Source: Daphnia carinata (taxonomy: Eukaryota; Arthropoda; Branchiopoda; Diplostraca; Daphniidae). Taken from it: a stretch of DNA of 64,000 nt. The DNA lies in the NCBI RefSeq assembly GCF_022539665.2, contig NC_081333.1:9732971-9796970 (forward strand), read 5' to 3'. Below, piece by piece: positions 1 to 12,798 of this stretch. The notes under the pieces were generated by a model. The model worked only from the letters and a program-made list of their open reading frames with translations, searched no databases and was not told the DNA's origin. The position numbers were made by a program, and so were the translations under genes. Positions within the stretch are counted from its first letter, which is position 1. Every line of letters starts with the position of its first letter.

Positions 1-2050
1 TCTTACACGAAAATGTCAATTGCAATCAACGCTAGACAAATGCCGTTATCAATATGTAACTTGGGGGGGGGGGGGGAATATCTAGGCCATTTTTGTAGAT
101 GGCCGCCTAGCAACACGCGAGCCAGATGCATTTTGTTACCTTTGAAATTTTTTTCGTCTTTGGTTCACGAGTTTAAGCATTCGTTTGTTTGTTTGTTTTT
201 TAAATATTTTGTTCCGATCTGGTTATCGCGTCTCCCTCTGCTCTCTTGGTGTGTCTCTTCCGTGGGATTCTTGTACTTTTCCCTTGCTCACACTCTTCCT
301 TTAAACTTTCTCTCCGATTTCATTTTCATTCCGAGCGAAAGAGAAAGGCATTGTGGGAAAGCACAGTAGCGTGAGCCCGCGATCGTTTACGTTTTGATTG
401 TTTTTTCCCCCTTTGTTGAGTACGACATGACGTCACCGACAGTTGCCGTGAATCATAGCGAAAGACCCCTTCGGCGTTGAAGGCTGTCAAATCATTTTAT
501 AATTTTTATGACTAATACTACTTTAGAATCAAAGTATGGCCATGATGAATTGGGGGCACTCTTGATTTCTCGTTTTATTTTTAAATATCATTTTTATTTG
601 CTTAAATGCATGACATAAGCTTGGGAGGTGGAATCGTTTCAAATCTAATCATCAAAAACTGACACAAGGTCTGTCAATTCGCTATTTTTTTTTTATCTAC
701 GGGGAAAAACGCAGTCTAGGAGATGTGAATTTATGTTTCACGATGTTCTATCACGTGATTAGAATACTAATCAGCCTAAAACAAAACACATCCAACAATT
801 AGAATGCAGCAGAAAAGTTATAGAGTACGGCTGTCCAACAGCGTTTGCTTCGTTTGTTTATTCTCCTTTTATAGCAACTTTGACAGTATGTGTGTTCCGC
901 AAATCGGGCCAACACCGTGTAATGGGCAGGTCCGTTCACAGGTGATTGAACGCGCCCTCTTAAAAGAAAACGAAATGTGAGCCAAGTGGTCATTTTTTCT
1001 CAGTCAAATATGGTTGTTTTTGTTTGTTGTTGATGTTTTTTGTTGATGCTGTTTTTTGAGGACTACGTGCCGCTCCCAATTCGCATGTAAATTTTGCTTA
1101 TGTTCATATACGTAAGAGCCATGACGCTTTTTCTGGCCAGAGTTCCGGCTGATTATCCAACAGCACGGCCATAGTGATCTCACTACGCCGAGTTCTCTCT
1201 GCTTCGCGTCACAAAACGGCCGGCGACTTTCAGAATTGACGTGATCATTCGATCGCAGCGTGATGAACCTGTTTTGTGAACGTGATTGCTAAAGCGCGTT
1301 TCAATTGCCTGTGGCTATGTTTGTTTCTCTGATCAATGCCGAGCCAGTTTAAATAGCACAAACAGCCACATAGTATTTGTTACGCTAAAAGAACTAGAGA
1401 GGGCAACCCCTCCGTATATTTTATTTTTGGAGGAAAACCAAAACCCTAACTAATTATCATTGGCCTTAAATTTTTTTTCCATGTAGCATGAGACATTGTA
1501 TTTTAATTTCAAATTTAAGAGCCCGAATAATTCATTTCCCTTTTCCGATTTTTTTGGACCCCCTTTTTTTTTTGTTACTACCCGATCATTAGGTTGACGG
1601 TAATTACTTTAATATAACGATGCTTGAGGGGGGTTTTTCCCATGTCTAAAGGCACTTTTTACGAAATGATGTAAAGGCAGGGAGAACAAAAAAAAAGAAG
1701 ACTTAGAAAATAGTGGGAGGAGCTCACCTGTTGATGACTTCCACGGTGTAGTACAGCGGATAATGAGTTTGAGCCTACCGGGGATCCCGTGACCTCTATT
1801 CGTTTCGAGAGGGTTCTCTTGTATCGTTTCCAGTAACATCAGTTTCCAAGAGAACAAACAAAAAACTAGGCAAATTTTCGACCTGATGAAATCAAATTGT
1901 AGTCGGGGTTTTGCCTCTGTTCATACGGCCTGAAGAAAAAAAAAACCAGCACAAAAACAAAGACATCTCGATTCGAGAGTCAGGCGATATCTTTTTTTCT
2001 TTATGTATTTTAATGTCTTGTCGAAATCTGGCGCTGCCATTGGCGTGATT
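1..2050. other. Upstream region of the TSC22 locus, no gene seen
   Basis: No reading frame here has the character of a coding exon. The region holds a run of 14 G near position 63, several T-rich tracts, and one perfect CRE palindrome (listed separately). It may contain enhancers or more distant first exons of the TSC22-domain gene, since long TSC22 isoforms in other animals start far upstream. That is inference; no splice-closed exon was found. Confidence 0.5.
428..435. promoter_or_regulatory. cAMP response element palindrome TGACGTCA
   Basis: A perfect 8-bp CRE (TGACGTCA), the consensus for CREB/ATF bZIP dimers. It is the first of three in the 5 kb around the TSC22-domain gene. Its function is inferred. 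Confidence 0.5.
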
Positions 2051-2130
2051 TGACGTCATGGCTCCGCCTATTCGCTGGCACCGTTAAAGAACGCACCACC
2101 TGAACGGTCGAACGACTTGAGCCAGTCAGT
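2051..2130 (+). promoter_or_regulatory. Candidate promoter of the long TSC22 isoform: CRE plus initiator
   Basis: A perfect TGACGTCA lies at 2051-2058. About 70 bp downstream, at 2126-2130, is TCAGT, the arthropod initiator consensus. The spacing suits a CREB/ATF-driven core promoter feeding the first exon whose ATG is at 2742. No TATA box was seen. A second initiator-like TTCAGTT occurs near 2488. Confidence 0.4.
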
Positions 2131-2741
2131 ACGACGCCGACCGCAGTGTACGCTACTAGCCTTCGTCTTTTGTTCTCCCTTTCGTTTTTACGTTCTCCCC
2201 TCCCCCCTCAACCGCAACCATTCTCTACCCTCGAAGGGGAAAACAACACAAGTTTTGCCAACTTCGACAATGGTCGCAATAGCTTGCATCATCTTTCCGT
2301 GGTCCATCCTATTTGTGTACGTCATTTTTCTCTACTTGGGCGTCTGACTGTCTCCCATTATTGAAAACACTTTGAAAATTCACGCGTGAAAAAAAAGAGA
2401 GAAGGACGAAAAAGAAAGACTGATTGAGCTCCCAAGCGCCTCCTGGCGGAGTCGGGAGACTTGTGGGACTCGCGTGAGACATTTTTTCAGTTCCGACCGC
2501 CCTCAGACGGATGTGTATGTGTTTTCGTGCTACGACGTCATTGTGACGGGATCTCTTTTTTTAAAGCTATTTTTCGACACTTAGAAATAAAAACGAGTTA
2601 CAATGATAAGCTATGAAGGCTTTCTATTTTTGTGATCGACGCCAAGTTAGCGACACCAGTGAACTCGTGTGATATTCAGCCAAAAACTCTAAAAACAGAC
2701 AGTAAAAAGAGAAAAGTGCAACAACCCATCAACCTCAAACC

Positions 2742-5695
2742 ATGTCGATGACGACATACTACACAGCAACGGCCAGTTCTGCGGCCGAACTGGCCGAAGC
2801 GCTTCTTTTGACCTCATCGGCCTGCGAGAGCACCTCGTCGTCGTCTTCTTTGTCCGTCAGCACAAGCGTCGAAGATGAAGACATGATGATGCTCGATTTT
2901 GATGTGGACGACTCTCCTTTACCTTCGTGTCTGGTCAATTGTATGGCGTTCACAGATGACCAGGCTGGGCGCTACCCTTTTGATAAGCGTCCGCTCGATC
3001 TCATAAACGGCGATTCGCAGACTGTCACGTCCGCCGTCTTTTGTTTCGTCAAAAATTTTGTCTGGTAAACACTTCTCTTGAATTTCCCGTTATTTTTTTT
3101 TTTTTTTTTTTTCGTATTCTTTAAAGTTAGGCTAAAGAAAGGTGGGCGGATGTACAAGGCACGATGGGAATCTTTGTTGACATTAGCGAGGTCATTTTCC
3201 TCTCGTTTGTTTACTTGGTTATCTTTGCGACTTGACGATGATAGGCTTAGTTGATTTTGGGATGTTCATGCAAGTTCATGTTCATGGTCTCTTGTCGATT
3301 TAGCTGATAAGAAATAGATATTAGAAACCTTTGACTGTTCACCCTTGACATTTTATCCGCCCTAATTTTTTTTTTTCCTTTTACTTCGAAAATGAATTTT
3401 CTTCCACACCCTTTTTGAGTTCTGCTTTTTTGGGGGGCTCAACTGACTCATCTCGTCACGTGTCGATGAAGTCACATGTAAGTCGTGTCTGATCACGAAC
3501 TCGGTCGTGATTTGAATGTCTTTTGATCCCGTTCTCTTCAAAAAACAAAGGTCTAATTGAAGAAATTTAGAATCGTATCAATATTTTTTCTAAGCCATTT
3601 GGAAATACTAAAGAGAGAGCTCCTATCCCCGCCTAAAGGGTATTGAGAAATGTCAATACCGGTGCAGCCTGGTTGAGTATTTATACGTACACATAGCGTG
3701 ATGTGAAGTTTCAAATCCTCGAGGCTCTATTTTGTTTTGTTTTTCCATTTTTTTTTATTGTACGTCTGGAATTTTTATTCACGAAAAAAAAAAAAATCTG
3801 GTTCGAACCAGTTTTTTGTTTGTGGACCCGGTTCACCGTCTACATTTCCCTAATAGACTTGATGTAAAATGCATCCTATCTGCAGGGCGATATATCTTCC
3901 GGAAAGAGAGAAAAAGAATCGTGAATGAATGGAAAAAAAACTTGTATTTAAGAAGGTGAGCATTTCTGTATGCGGAAATAGTTTTTGTTTGTGGCGTGGA
4001 AGTTCTATATTCTGCGCTTGTAGTAGACTAGAGGGAGGAAATAAAAATCGACAAATAAGCAAAAAAGAGGCTGTTTTCTTGTTAAAAAAACAAGAGGTAG
4101 TTGTCCTTGAGTCGGGCACGGCTCACGAACGCCGAGTTATTGTGCGATTTGGATGCTGTTGTCTCATTTAGGTCAAGGCGATCTGGATTTATCATGCCCA
4201 GTGCGCGCAGGCCAACATCCGGCGCTATTGGTGATTGTCATCCCATTCCACCGCCGGCAGCTGAACGAACAAGGCGAAACTATTCCATTCTCTCTTTCTC
4301 TCACGCACACACACAAGTCAAAAGTGTAGTAGTCTAGTGCCAGTTCCAAGATCGAAAAGAGTGTATTTTCGAATTGCGAGACTATCAACATGGCGCCCAA
4401 CAACACGAACGATTCGGTGGCAGCCGTCCCGTGGACGGAAATTCGTCAAGAGGACGGAGTTCGCCTCTCCGCATCGGTTTTACTCCATTTGAAATTGACC
4501 CGTCTGGGACTTTGTTCTAATCGACCGTCTGCAGGCCATGGTACTATCGTCAAACGTAGCGGGTAACAACTTTATGACCTATCGAGAATCATCGGTCGAT
4601 GCGAACGTTATGTAACTTTTTACAAACTTCTCGACCTCGGCAAATGCGATGCTTGTCGCTGCGCTTTTTGCTTTTACAAGTTATGGAAATATTGGCGGTG
4701 GTCGTCTATCGCGTGCATTCTGCCAACCGGGGGGAAAAGAAAAATCAATGCTTGCCAAAATGTCAGCCCTTTTTTTGTTTCTTGATTGGCACTACGCAGT
4801 TATAATTTGAATTTCCCTTTTATGGACGACGGTCCCGTTGGTCGATGACGTCAATCCGAAGGTTTATTGGCTAAATGCCTCCCCTAAGCTGTTTTACATT
4901 CATTTTTGAATCGTCTCGAATCCGGTATTGTTTTTTTGACACATCGCATCGTGCTCCTGTCATTCGGGCACATCCATCACCAGCAGGAATCATCGTAACC
5001 TTGGTGGAACAAAAATGCACAATAGTTGCATTGCGTCAAAAATTTCGTTTCTTCACGATGCGTGCATGGTGTGGGCTTGCTATTATCTACGCGGCTAACT
5101 TTATGTCGATATGGTTTACGCAACTTTGTCGATTTTTGGGTGGTTTAATTCTGATCTCTTAGTTAACAGAATTCTGATTGTGTTTGATTTTTAACAGTGC
5201 CTCGGGTAGCAGTACGGTGGCCATCGATAACAAAATCGAGCAGGCCATGGATCTGGTCAAGAGTCATTTGATGTTCGCCGTCCGGGAGGAGGTGGAAGTC
5301 CTCAAGGAGCGCATCGACGTCCTCATGGAACGAATCGCCTACCTCGAATCGGAGAATCAAATTCTCAGATCAGCTGCCACTCAGGTTTGCAATTGACTCA
5401 GCCACTCCCCTCGCCTTTCCTTCATAGCTCGCCCATTAAATATTTACCGTTGTCTTGTATTTTTATCGATTACTCAAAAAAACAGGAGACCTTGGCGCAG
5501 ATTGCACAGTTGGAGGCCACATTCCCGGGTAGCGGGACCGATAATAGCGGCGGGAGCTCGGTATCGGTCGTTGGCGTAGCCTCCTCCATCGGAGCTATTG
5601 TCAACAACACAATCACTTCGACGACGACGACTACATCGACGACCACCTCTTGCACTTCCTCTCAAATCCCGAACGGAACATCACCGGCTCCTTAG
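2742..5695 (+). CDS. bun: TSC22-domain leucine-zipper protein, longer isoform
   Basis: Exons 2742-3064, 5198-5384 and 5486-5695 join in phase to give 239 residues. The first exon encodes a Ser/Ala- and acid-rich leader beginning [13 protein letters not shown] and ends in a GT donor. The second exon is the TSC box and leucine zipper, with the near-invariant run [19 protein letters not shown] followed by heptad leucines. The last exon is a short conserved start ([13 protein letters not shown]) and a Ser/Thr-rich tail. TSC22 proteins (bunched in Drosophila, TSC22D1-4 and GILZ in mammals) dimerise through the zipper and act in growth control and transcription. The family call is certain; the choice of this first exon rests on matching splice phase (two leftover bases) and an open frame. 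Confidence 0.85.
4390..5695 (+). CDS. bun: TSC22-domain leucine-zipper protein, short isoform (alternative first exon)
   Basis: Exons 4390-4562, 5198-5384 and 5486-5695 give 189 residues. The alternative first exon starts [18 protein letters not shown] and ends at a GT donor leaving two bases (GG), exactly like the upstream exon at 2742-3064, so either can splice to the shared TSC box. A separate promoter probably lies just upstream of 4390: the sequence near 4335-4350 has an initiator-like GCCAGTTCC but no clear TATA. A third CRE lies in the following intron. This mirrors the short GILZ-like isoforms of other animals, where alternative promoters give different N-termini on one zipper. The exon is well supported; isoform use is inferred. 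Confidence 0.8.
4846..4853. promoter_or_regulatory. cAMP response element palindrome TGACGTCA (intronic)
   Basis: Third perfect CRE of the locus, inside the intron between the short-isoform first exon and the TSC-box exon. Regulatory role inferred. Confidence 0.4.
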
Positions 5696-8421
5696 CACTA
5701 TGCTTGGTGTGTTCCCATCGGAAACGAATGTATTTTTCTGCTCTCGCTTCTTCTCCCACACTTTCCCTAGACTGCAACCTCCACTGTTTAATATTATATT
5801 TTTTTCCTCTGTTGGTTTCCAATCGTTTTCCTTGTCATTTTGTGTCACTTTTTGGGTCGACGATCACTCCCGACGGATCGGGATTACTTGGGTGAAAGGG
5901 TAAAATAATAAGACGATGCGAAAAAAAAAATGAAGACGAATTCACGGATGGGGTTACCCGAAAGATTTTGTCTTTTTGACACCAAAATCTGTATAAAAAA
6001 AAAAGAAAACAAACGCAAAAAAGCAAACAACGAGACGTGTATTCATTTTGTATAGAACAGAGCAGAGAGAGGGAGAAAGGGATACCTTTTGTCTTTGCAA
6101 AAGTGTAAAATTGGTGCGGGAGTGACGTGTCTCAGCTTATTTTTGTCATGTTCAAGGCTCGTGAGAAGCTCACTTTCATAGGAAAACTAGTCTACCTATA
6201 ATTTCTTCCTCCCTCTTTATTCTATACCCTCTCAGTCCTTCATGTTTTTTTTTCTTTCATTTTTTTTTGGGGGGGATTATCATTATTATTTACAAAATGT
6301 TTTATAAGTCTTTTCTTTCTTCGTGTGTGAACTCTCCGCAGAAGAATGACAGAAAGAGAGAGGGAGGGAAGTCGTGCGGGGTGCTATGATGATAATCTCT
6401 TCTATCCTCTATTTTTCTTTTCACCATTTTTGTGCATCTTTTTCACCTGTGATGATGATATGACAGCGAGAAAGCCAACGCGGAATGAAGTGGATCGACG
6501 CGTCGACCATTATGTTTATGTACATACCACACATATGTGACTACACACTACTTTAATCCTCGTCCCCACTACTACCACATATTAAATGAGGATTTTGAAA
6601 ATATGTATCGCCTTTTACTGGGCGAATCATGTCTTGTGTTTGTTTATTTGTTTGTTTATTTTTTTATTATTATTTTTTTTTCTTTACTTCTTCTTTGGTC
6701 TTGTTGTTCACCGGTCGACAGCCTTATATAACGAAGCCACGGGAAAATACAGACTTGTCAAAGTTGATACATGAAAGAAGCGAGGTATTCAAGTCATTCG
6801 CCCACTACTCATTTTTAAATTTTCCCTCCCAATTAACATCCAAGACTGCGATTCGTATTTGAAATTTCATAGAGGCCTCGCCTGCCATTTACAAGTCATC
6901 CGTATCGGACACAAGCAGTTGGTTAATTATTGATTTGTTTTTCTGTTTTGTTTTCTCTTTCGTACACCTTAGACCTTGCCTTGCCAATGGACATCTGCGT
7001 CCTTTTTTTTCTGTGTTATTTCCTCATTGGCAAGTCACGTAGCCATTTCCGGTTTATGATGAATGCCAACTGTCAACTGTGGAAACATTTCAAAACTACG
7101 ATTTGAATGGGGAGGGAGAAGAGTGATAGGGGCGAGGAAAGAGATTGGGAAGTAGGACGGCTGCGTTTGCCATTGGCCATGTTGAAATTTTCATTCGTTC
7201 CTTTAACTCTTTCGCGCCCGCACACATACACTTGACTTCTTTCAATGGATTCTTGCCTATACCCACTTGTCTCATTAGACAGTTTCACGCTATTTGATTC
7301 TATAATAATCAATTCGGCTCCTTTTTAATTTGTGCTCATGTTTTTGTTCCTTCCCCCCCGCATCTGTTTTTTGGATTCTTTTGGATATATTCTACTTGTG
7401 TATATGGCCGCGTGTCGGGTGCCTTCCATGTGCGAAACATTACAAAGGTTGAAAACAAAGTCCTTTTTCTTTGCAATTTTTTTTTCCCATTTCACCTTCA
7501 TTTAATTAGGTTTCAGATAACGTCCTCGTTATCGTGTGCAAGAACCGCAGAGTCTTGGATTGGCTCCGGTAAGTATATTTGAAACCGTTCAAGTCTTCAT
7601 TCCCCACCGTTAGTTCGGATGTCGTAACACGCGCGACTCGCCGTCGCTCAAAACATCCACTGGACGCCATCACATCCGTTGAGTTGCAGAATCAATTTTC
7701 TGCTCAAAGAGAAGATATTGCATTCAAGCGGTTCGTCCCTGAACGGGTATTCGATGTTGTTACCGGAATCGAGAATCTATGAATAGATTAAGACAGGAAG
7801 TGAACTAACGAAAGCGAAACCTTTTTGCAAGAAAATAAAAAATAACACATCCGAAGGATGTATGAACATTTATAATGGCCGCCAAAGAAAAAAAATAATT
7901 TTGTTTTCGTCATTGAATGGACATTCGCCGTGTGTGCGCGCTCTATTTATTTCGTCAAGAACAATCATAAAATTAGGATATCAAGTAAAAAAAAAAAAGA
8001 ATGCGGAAACTAAAAATTGATGTTCGTATCGCTAGGATACAGTGAGCCACAAAGATTGGATCTATATGGATAAGCCGAACGAGAGGGAAAGAATGCCGTC
8101 CGGCGCACGTTCAAAGCGGATGTTTTCAACGCATTATATTATTTGTTTATTTCATCGCAATGAAGTAAGAGAAGGGATGAGGCAAGAGACATAAAAGGGT
8201 TTCGCTTACGTCAGTAACCAAACCCACGATTTCCGACTGTTAATAACTTTGACACCTCATCCCAGTCACCCAGACCCAGTCTAAGAGTCGCCCACCGGCC
8301 CACGGCTCAGTCGTCTTCACCGGCACGTCTTTTCGCCGCGTGAGTTTACGAACGCCCCCCTCTGAATAATGTTGACGTCTGCAAAAGAATTTGACACGAG
8401 AACAAACAATTAAAACTAGTA
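5696..8421 (+). other. TSC22 3' UTR and spacer before COG3
   Basis: After the TAG at 5693-5695 the sequence is T-rich and lacks coding character. The likely 3' UTR runs for an unknown distance; TSC22 genes usually have long 3' UTRs. One stretch, 7517-7568, is bounded by a good acceptor (TTTCAG) and a consensus donor (GTAAGTAT) and could be a non-coding or alternative exon, but it does not join any frame I can assign. A-rich AATAAA-like motifs occur near 7840. Confidence 0.4.
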
Positions 8422-11400
8422 ATGGAGACGGAAGAGCGTGAAGTTTGGGAAAATCTAGCCGAATGGGACAATTTGGAAGATCCCCTTGCACCGCTAACCG
8501 AAGAACAACAAATAACTATTCTTGAGTTAGCTGCCATATGTGATCAAAAATTGTCTGTTGAAGATGTAAGTATCAAATTCGTAATTCTGTATTTTGTACC
8601 AATGTCACTTCATCAATTGCAATGTAGGACCCTACAGAACCAAAAACCAATACCTTGTCACAGAACAATGCTAAGAGAAATGCTGATACTACGATATTGG
8701 ATAGCTTTGCTTCTTTGATGAGTGGTGAAAAGACAATTGAATCATCACAACAGGTCTGTTGTAAAACAAAATTGTTGAAATGAAGGAAAATCTTGGTATA
8801 AACCTTCCTCTATTTTCAGTTTTATCAATGGTACTCTGAATTAGAGTGGGAAATGCTACAAGAAGAGGATGCCGAATACCGAGCATACTTAGCCCAGTTG
8901 GAAAAGCATCAAGGAGACTGCCAAGAAATGTTGCAGCAGGTGACAGGAACTTTAGATAAACTATCCAAACTCAACAGCCAATATGGTTTTGTTTCAAACA
9001 AAACAACTTCTCTGCATGAAGCTTGCGAGCAAATGCTAATAGACCAGACAAAGCTTTCAAACTTGGCTGATGAACTGGAAAACAAGATTTCGTATTTCCT
9101 CGAGTATGAAAAAATTCAATCACAACTTAGCTCACCTACTCTTTCTGTCCATGGAGAACTTTTCCGCAATATCCTGGATCGCCTCGATAAATGCATAGAC
9201 TACATGCAATCACACGTAAATATCATTCCGTCTGCTGTCTTGGTCAATTATAGCCATTACGTTTGTTACAGCCTCAGTACAGGGAAACGTCCACCTATGT
9301 AACAAAATATCGGGTGTGTCTCAATACTGCATTGTCATCTGTACGTAGCTGGGTCTTGCAAGCTCTAGAGCAATGCGTCCAACAAGCCAAAAAGCCTGAC
9401 GGCAGCACACCAACAACAGGTCCAAAGAACATTTAAAACCATGTTGCACTTACTCAACGCCCTTTGTCTTTGCAGGTGAAAGTTACGCGTTTACGCTTTT
9501 GTACGGTAAATTTCGGCTGCATGCCGATAAAATGAAACAGCTCATGACCGACATCGAACAACGTCATGAAAAAGGACCCGAGTAGGTTTTATTACAGAAA
9601 CTTGAGAATGGGCTTTCTGGAGCATTCTTTATTTTCATTTCATCGTTTAAGGTACGAACAATTGTTGGCCGATTGTCATGCAGCGTACTTCAGTCAACGT
9701 CTGTTGCTGTTGCGACCAAGTGTCGTAGCTTCTCTAACGGACCTTTCAACTACCTACGTTCGCGACCATTGTGCCCTTTCCCGCTGTTCGTGCACGTTTC
9801 TTCTGCGCATCTGCCATGACGAATGGCAACTTTATCACCAGTTTTTCGGCATGAAATCCGAATTACTTGAGTGAGTCTTCCTTAAATTAGTTAACAAACA
9901 AAGCGTGATGTTTTTCTCTTTCCTTCAAATATCATTTTTTTCTTTAACCTGTTTTCCAGAGATTATATGGATCAACTTTGTGGTTTATTGTACGATCTTC
10001 TCCGGCCGCACATTATTCATTCGAATCATTTGGAAACTTTGGCCGAACTCTGCTTTATTCTTCGCGTTGAAATGATTGACGAGCACATCAATAATAACCG
10101 TAAACACAAAAGGATTAAAAATGAAGTAATCCTTAACTGATTTTCATTTATGGTTCTGTTCGAATTCTCTAGCGGAACAGCTCAGCGCCTTTCACCGTGT
10201 CGTTTTGCAGCTGCTGTCTGATGTGCAAGAAAGGCTGGTTTATCGTGCCCACATTTATGTTCAAAATGACATTGTTGGATACAAGCCCGTTTCCGGCGAT
10301 TTGGCATACCCGGAAAAATTGGAAATGATGGAGGTAATGAATGAACCATGTGGAGGTTGCAATCCGAGTCCTCCATATTTTCTATTTTATCCTTTTTCAT
10401 ATTGTAGAGTATCGCGGAAGGGCTTCAAAACCAGGCTACGCAAACGCTCGCGCGTTCCGTTTCTGTCTCCTCTGTCTCATCGCCCGATACCGTTCGGTCC
10501 CATACTGGAAGTAATACTATATGAACCGTTATTTACGCCACGTGACAACCTCATTGACGTGGATAAATTATTCACGCAATATTTTTTTTCTGCCTTACCT
10601 GAGGCTCTTTCGTGGCAAAGTGTGATGATACCTCTAGCCTCCTAGTTGGCCTTGGCCGATTTTCACGGCTTCGGTCTAGACTGTCGGTTTCAGGTGTTCT
10701 TTTTTTTTTTGTGGTTTCACCTTGCGCACGCCTTTATGATCTCATCGACACCTCAAGATCAATAGCTTTTTTTTTTTGTATAGGATACAAAAAAAAAACA
10801 ATTTAATTGGAATCACAAATTTTATTTTGATCCATTTTCGTTTGCTCCTTCTTAGATTCGCCTGCCGATCTCCACGGGATGTGGTATCCACCATTGAGAA
10901 GAGCCCTGCTGTGTTTATCGAAGCTGTACCGTTCGGTCGATCGTTCCACATTCCAAGGACTTTCTCAGGTAGAGATAAAAGGTAATTTAAAAAAGAAAAT
11001 CTAAAATTTATCGTTGACTACGTGATAAAAGGAAGTTTTGGCGGCGGCATGTGCGGCCTTGGCAAATGCCTCGTCCCAGATTATGAGTAACAAAACGACC
11101 CTAGACGCCCATTTGTTTCACATCAAGCACCTTCTTATTCTGCGCGAACAGGTAATGCACTTCCTTGTTGAGAGTTATCTTGTCCCATTCACAAATTCTC
11201 TTTGATTGATAGATTGCCCCTTTCCAAGTTGATTTTGCCGTCAAAGAAATGAGCCTAGATTTCAGTTCTGTGAAGCATGCCGGTAAGATTTTTTTTTACC
11301 TTGCGAAAAAATGAGAGCAACTAAGAATTAGCACACATTTGTTTATGCTTTCTTGTAGCATTGGGGTTGTTCCAGAAAAAAGGGCGGCTATTTTCGCTCT

Positions 11401-12250
11401 CAGCTAGCAATGCGCTACTAGAATTCCTTCTTGAAGGAGCCCCGCAAGTCAGGGAACATTTGAAGGGTACGCGATTTGCATAAGATGTACCCTTAAAAAA
11501 AAATCTGTCATTTTCGCCCATAGATTCCAGGCGTTTGGCTGACCGCCAACTCAAATCAACTTGTGAAGCATTCATAGATTATTGCGGTGACTTTTTGATC
11601 GGACCTATTCGCGTTTACCTAGCCAAGGTGATAACTTATTAAATTTTTGTAGTTAATTTTTTTTTACTTTTTCTACATTTTTCTTAAACTTTTGGGGTAA
11701 TAGATGACGAGTTATTTGAAGAACAACACGGACTTGACTGGATTGAAGCAACAAACATTTGCTCAACCTGATGTTGTGCAAAACTATTCTAGCGAATCGC
11801 AAAAATATCTCAGGACTCGTCTGCCTGTCGTTCAACGCAGCTTGCAGCTTTACTTGGCCAATCGTGAAACCGAATTCATTCTGTTCAGGTAAAATACAAG
11901 TTAAGCATAAATTACGTGCGTCACGCAAAAATGCCCCGTGCCCTGACGTCTCATGTTTCAGACCTGTCAAGAACTTGATAGTTGCTAGCTTTCAACAACT
12001 GCACCAAATCCTGGTAACCCATTACAGTGAGGAAGAACGAGGACTAATTGCAGCTCCTTCACCAGAACATATATCTATTCTTCTTTCTGCTATGCTGCTA
12101 AAGCGACCGGAATCTGTGTCAGGAGAGAGAGAGAAGTTCGTGTGAATATCCTGTCTTGCCATTCAGTTATACCTAATTTTCGCTTGTCCTCGTTTTAGGA
12201 CGCCAGATTCTCAAAGTCCTGCCAAGGAGCCCATACATAACATTTCATAG
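8422..12250 (+). CDS. COG3: Conserved oligomeric Golgi complex subunit 3 (Sec34)
   Basis: Seventeen exons: 8422-8565, 8628-8753, 8820-9215, 9272-9419, 9476-9581, 9652-9870, 9960-10099, 10173-10333, 10408-10510, 10856-10968, 11032-11151, 11213-11282, 11359-11466, 11524-11627, 11704-11888, 11962-12141 and 12199-12250. All phases close and total 824 residues, close to the human length (828). COG3 belongs to lobe A of the eight-subunit COG tether, which captures retrograde vesicles at the Golgi. The N-terminal acidic, coiled-coil Sec34 region ([20 protein letters not shown]) is in exon 3. The conserved block [19 protein letters not shown] is in exon 10. The last donor (after 12141) is the least certain: the alternative GT two bases earlier gives a different short tail. 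The start ATG is the first in frame before the Sec34 region. Confidence 0.93.
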
Positions 12251-12725
12251 TTATCCCAAGTTGTTACGAGAGATGTGTCCGATGCCGACATTTCCAATAC
12301 ATTTACGCGTGTTGTTTCATTCAAAGGTATGCAATTTCCTCTTATTTCGTAGCATCACCGAGCCAATGATCATCGGCAAGTTTTCCATATTAGCACTTTG
12401 CATAGGTCTGTGTAGTATTGTCGCACTACGAATAAGTTTGGATTTTCGTGGGAACCATTTGATTCGGTTTAGCCTAGTGTTGGAAAGCAGCACGTTGGAT
12501 AAAAAGGGCAATTAGACTATCAGACAGAATGTTTAACCGAACGTTCTGGGCCCCCTGTATTTTTCCAATTGCGAAAAATGTGTAAGAAAAAGAATGTCAT
12601 CGGTGGAACATTTGCGATGGCTTTGATACAGAACTTAAACTGTTAAACATTTTCTTGGATTACTGATGAATCTCCCAAAAACTCTTTTTAAAATTAAGAA
12701 GCAATTAGATGACAAACATTCTCTT
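12251..12725. other. Spacer between convergent COG3 and Drosha
   Basis: Presumed COG3 3' UTR and terminator region. Open frames here (for example near 12261-12515) show no homology-like features, no splice support and no codon character, so I do not call a gene. Confidence 0.5.
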
Positions 12726-12748
12726 GAAGTAATAAGTTTTATTACTTC
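12726..12748 (-). terminator. Drosha poly(A) signal inside a perfect hairpin
   Basis: GAAGTAATAA and its exact inverse flank a 3-base loop. On the minus strand the stem contains AATAAA (plus coordinates 12738-12743), about 55 bp beyond the Drosha stop. It sits in the gap between two convergent genes, where a structured 3'-end signal would help separate transcripts. The function is inferred. Confidence 0.45.
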
Positions 12749-12798
12749 GTGTGTAAATCAAAAAGAGAATATTTGCCAGTTTTGCATATAGCATTTCG

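Noticed and set aside
63-76. G-quadruplex at the poly-G run
   Set aside because: A single G14 run; plausible in vitro but no context tying it to a promoter or gene.
5470-5665. Minus-strand Val-rich frames opposite the TSC22 last exon
   Set aside because: Complement of Thr/Ser-rich codon repeats (ACG/ACC); no independent support.
12261-12515. Open frames between COG3 and Drosha
   Set aside because: Overlapping frames on both strands without domains or splice support; 3' flank of two convergent genes.
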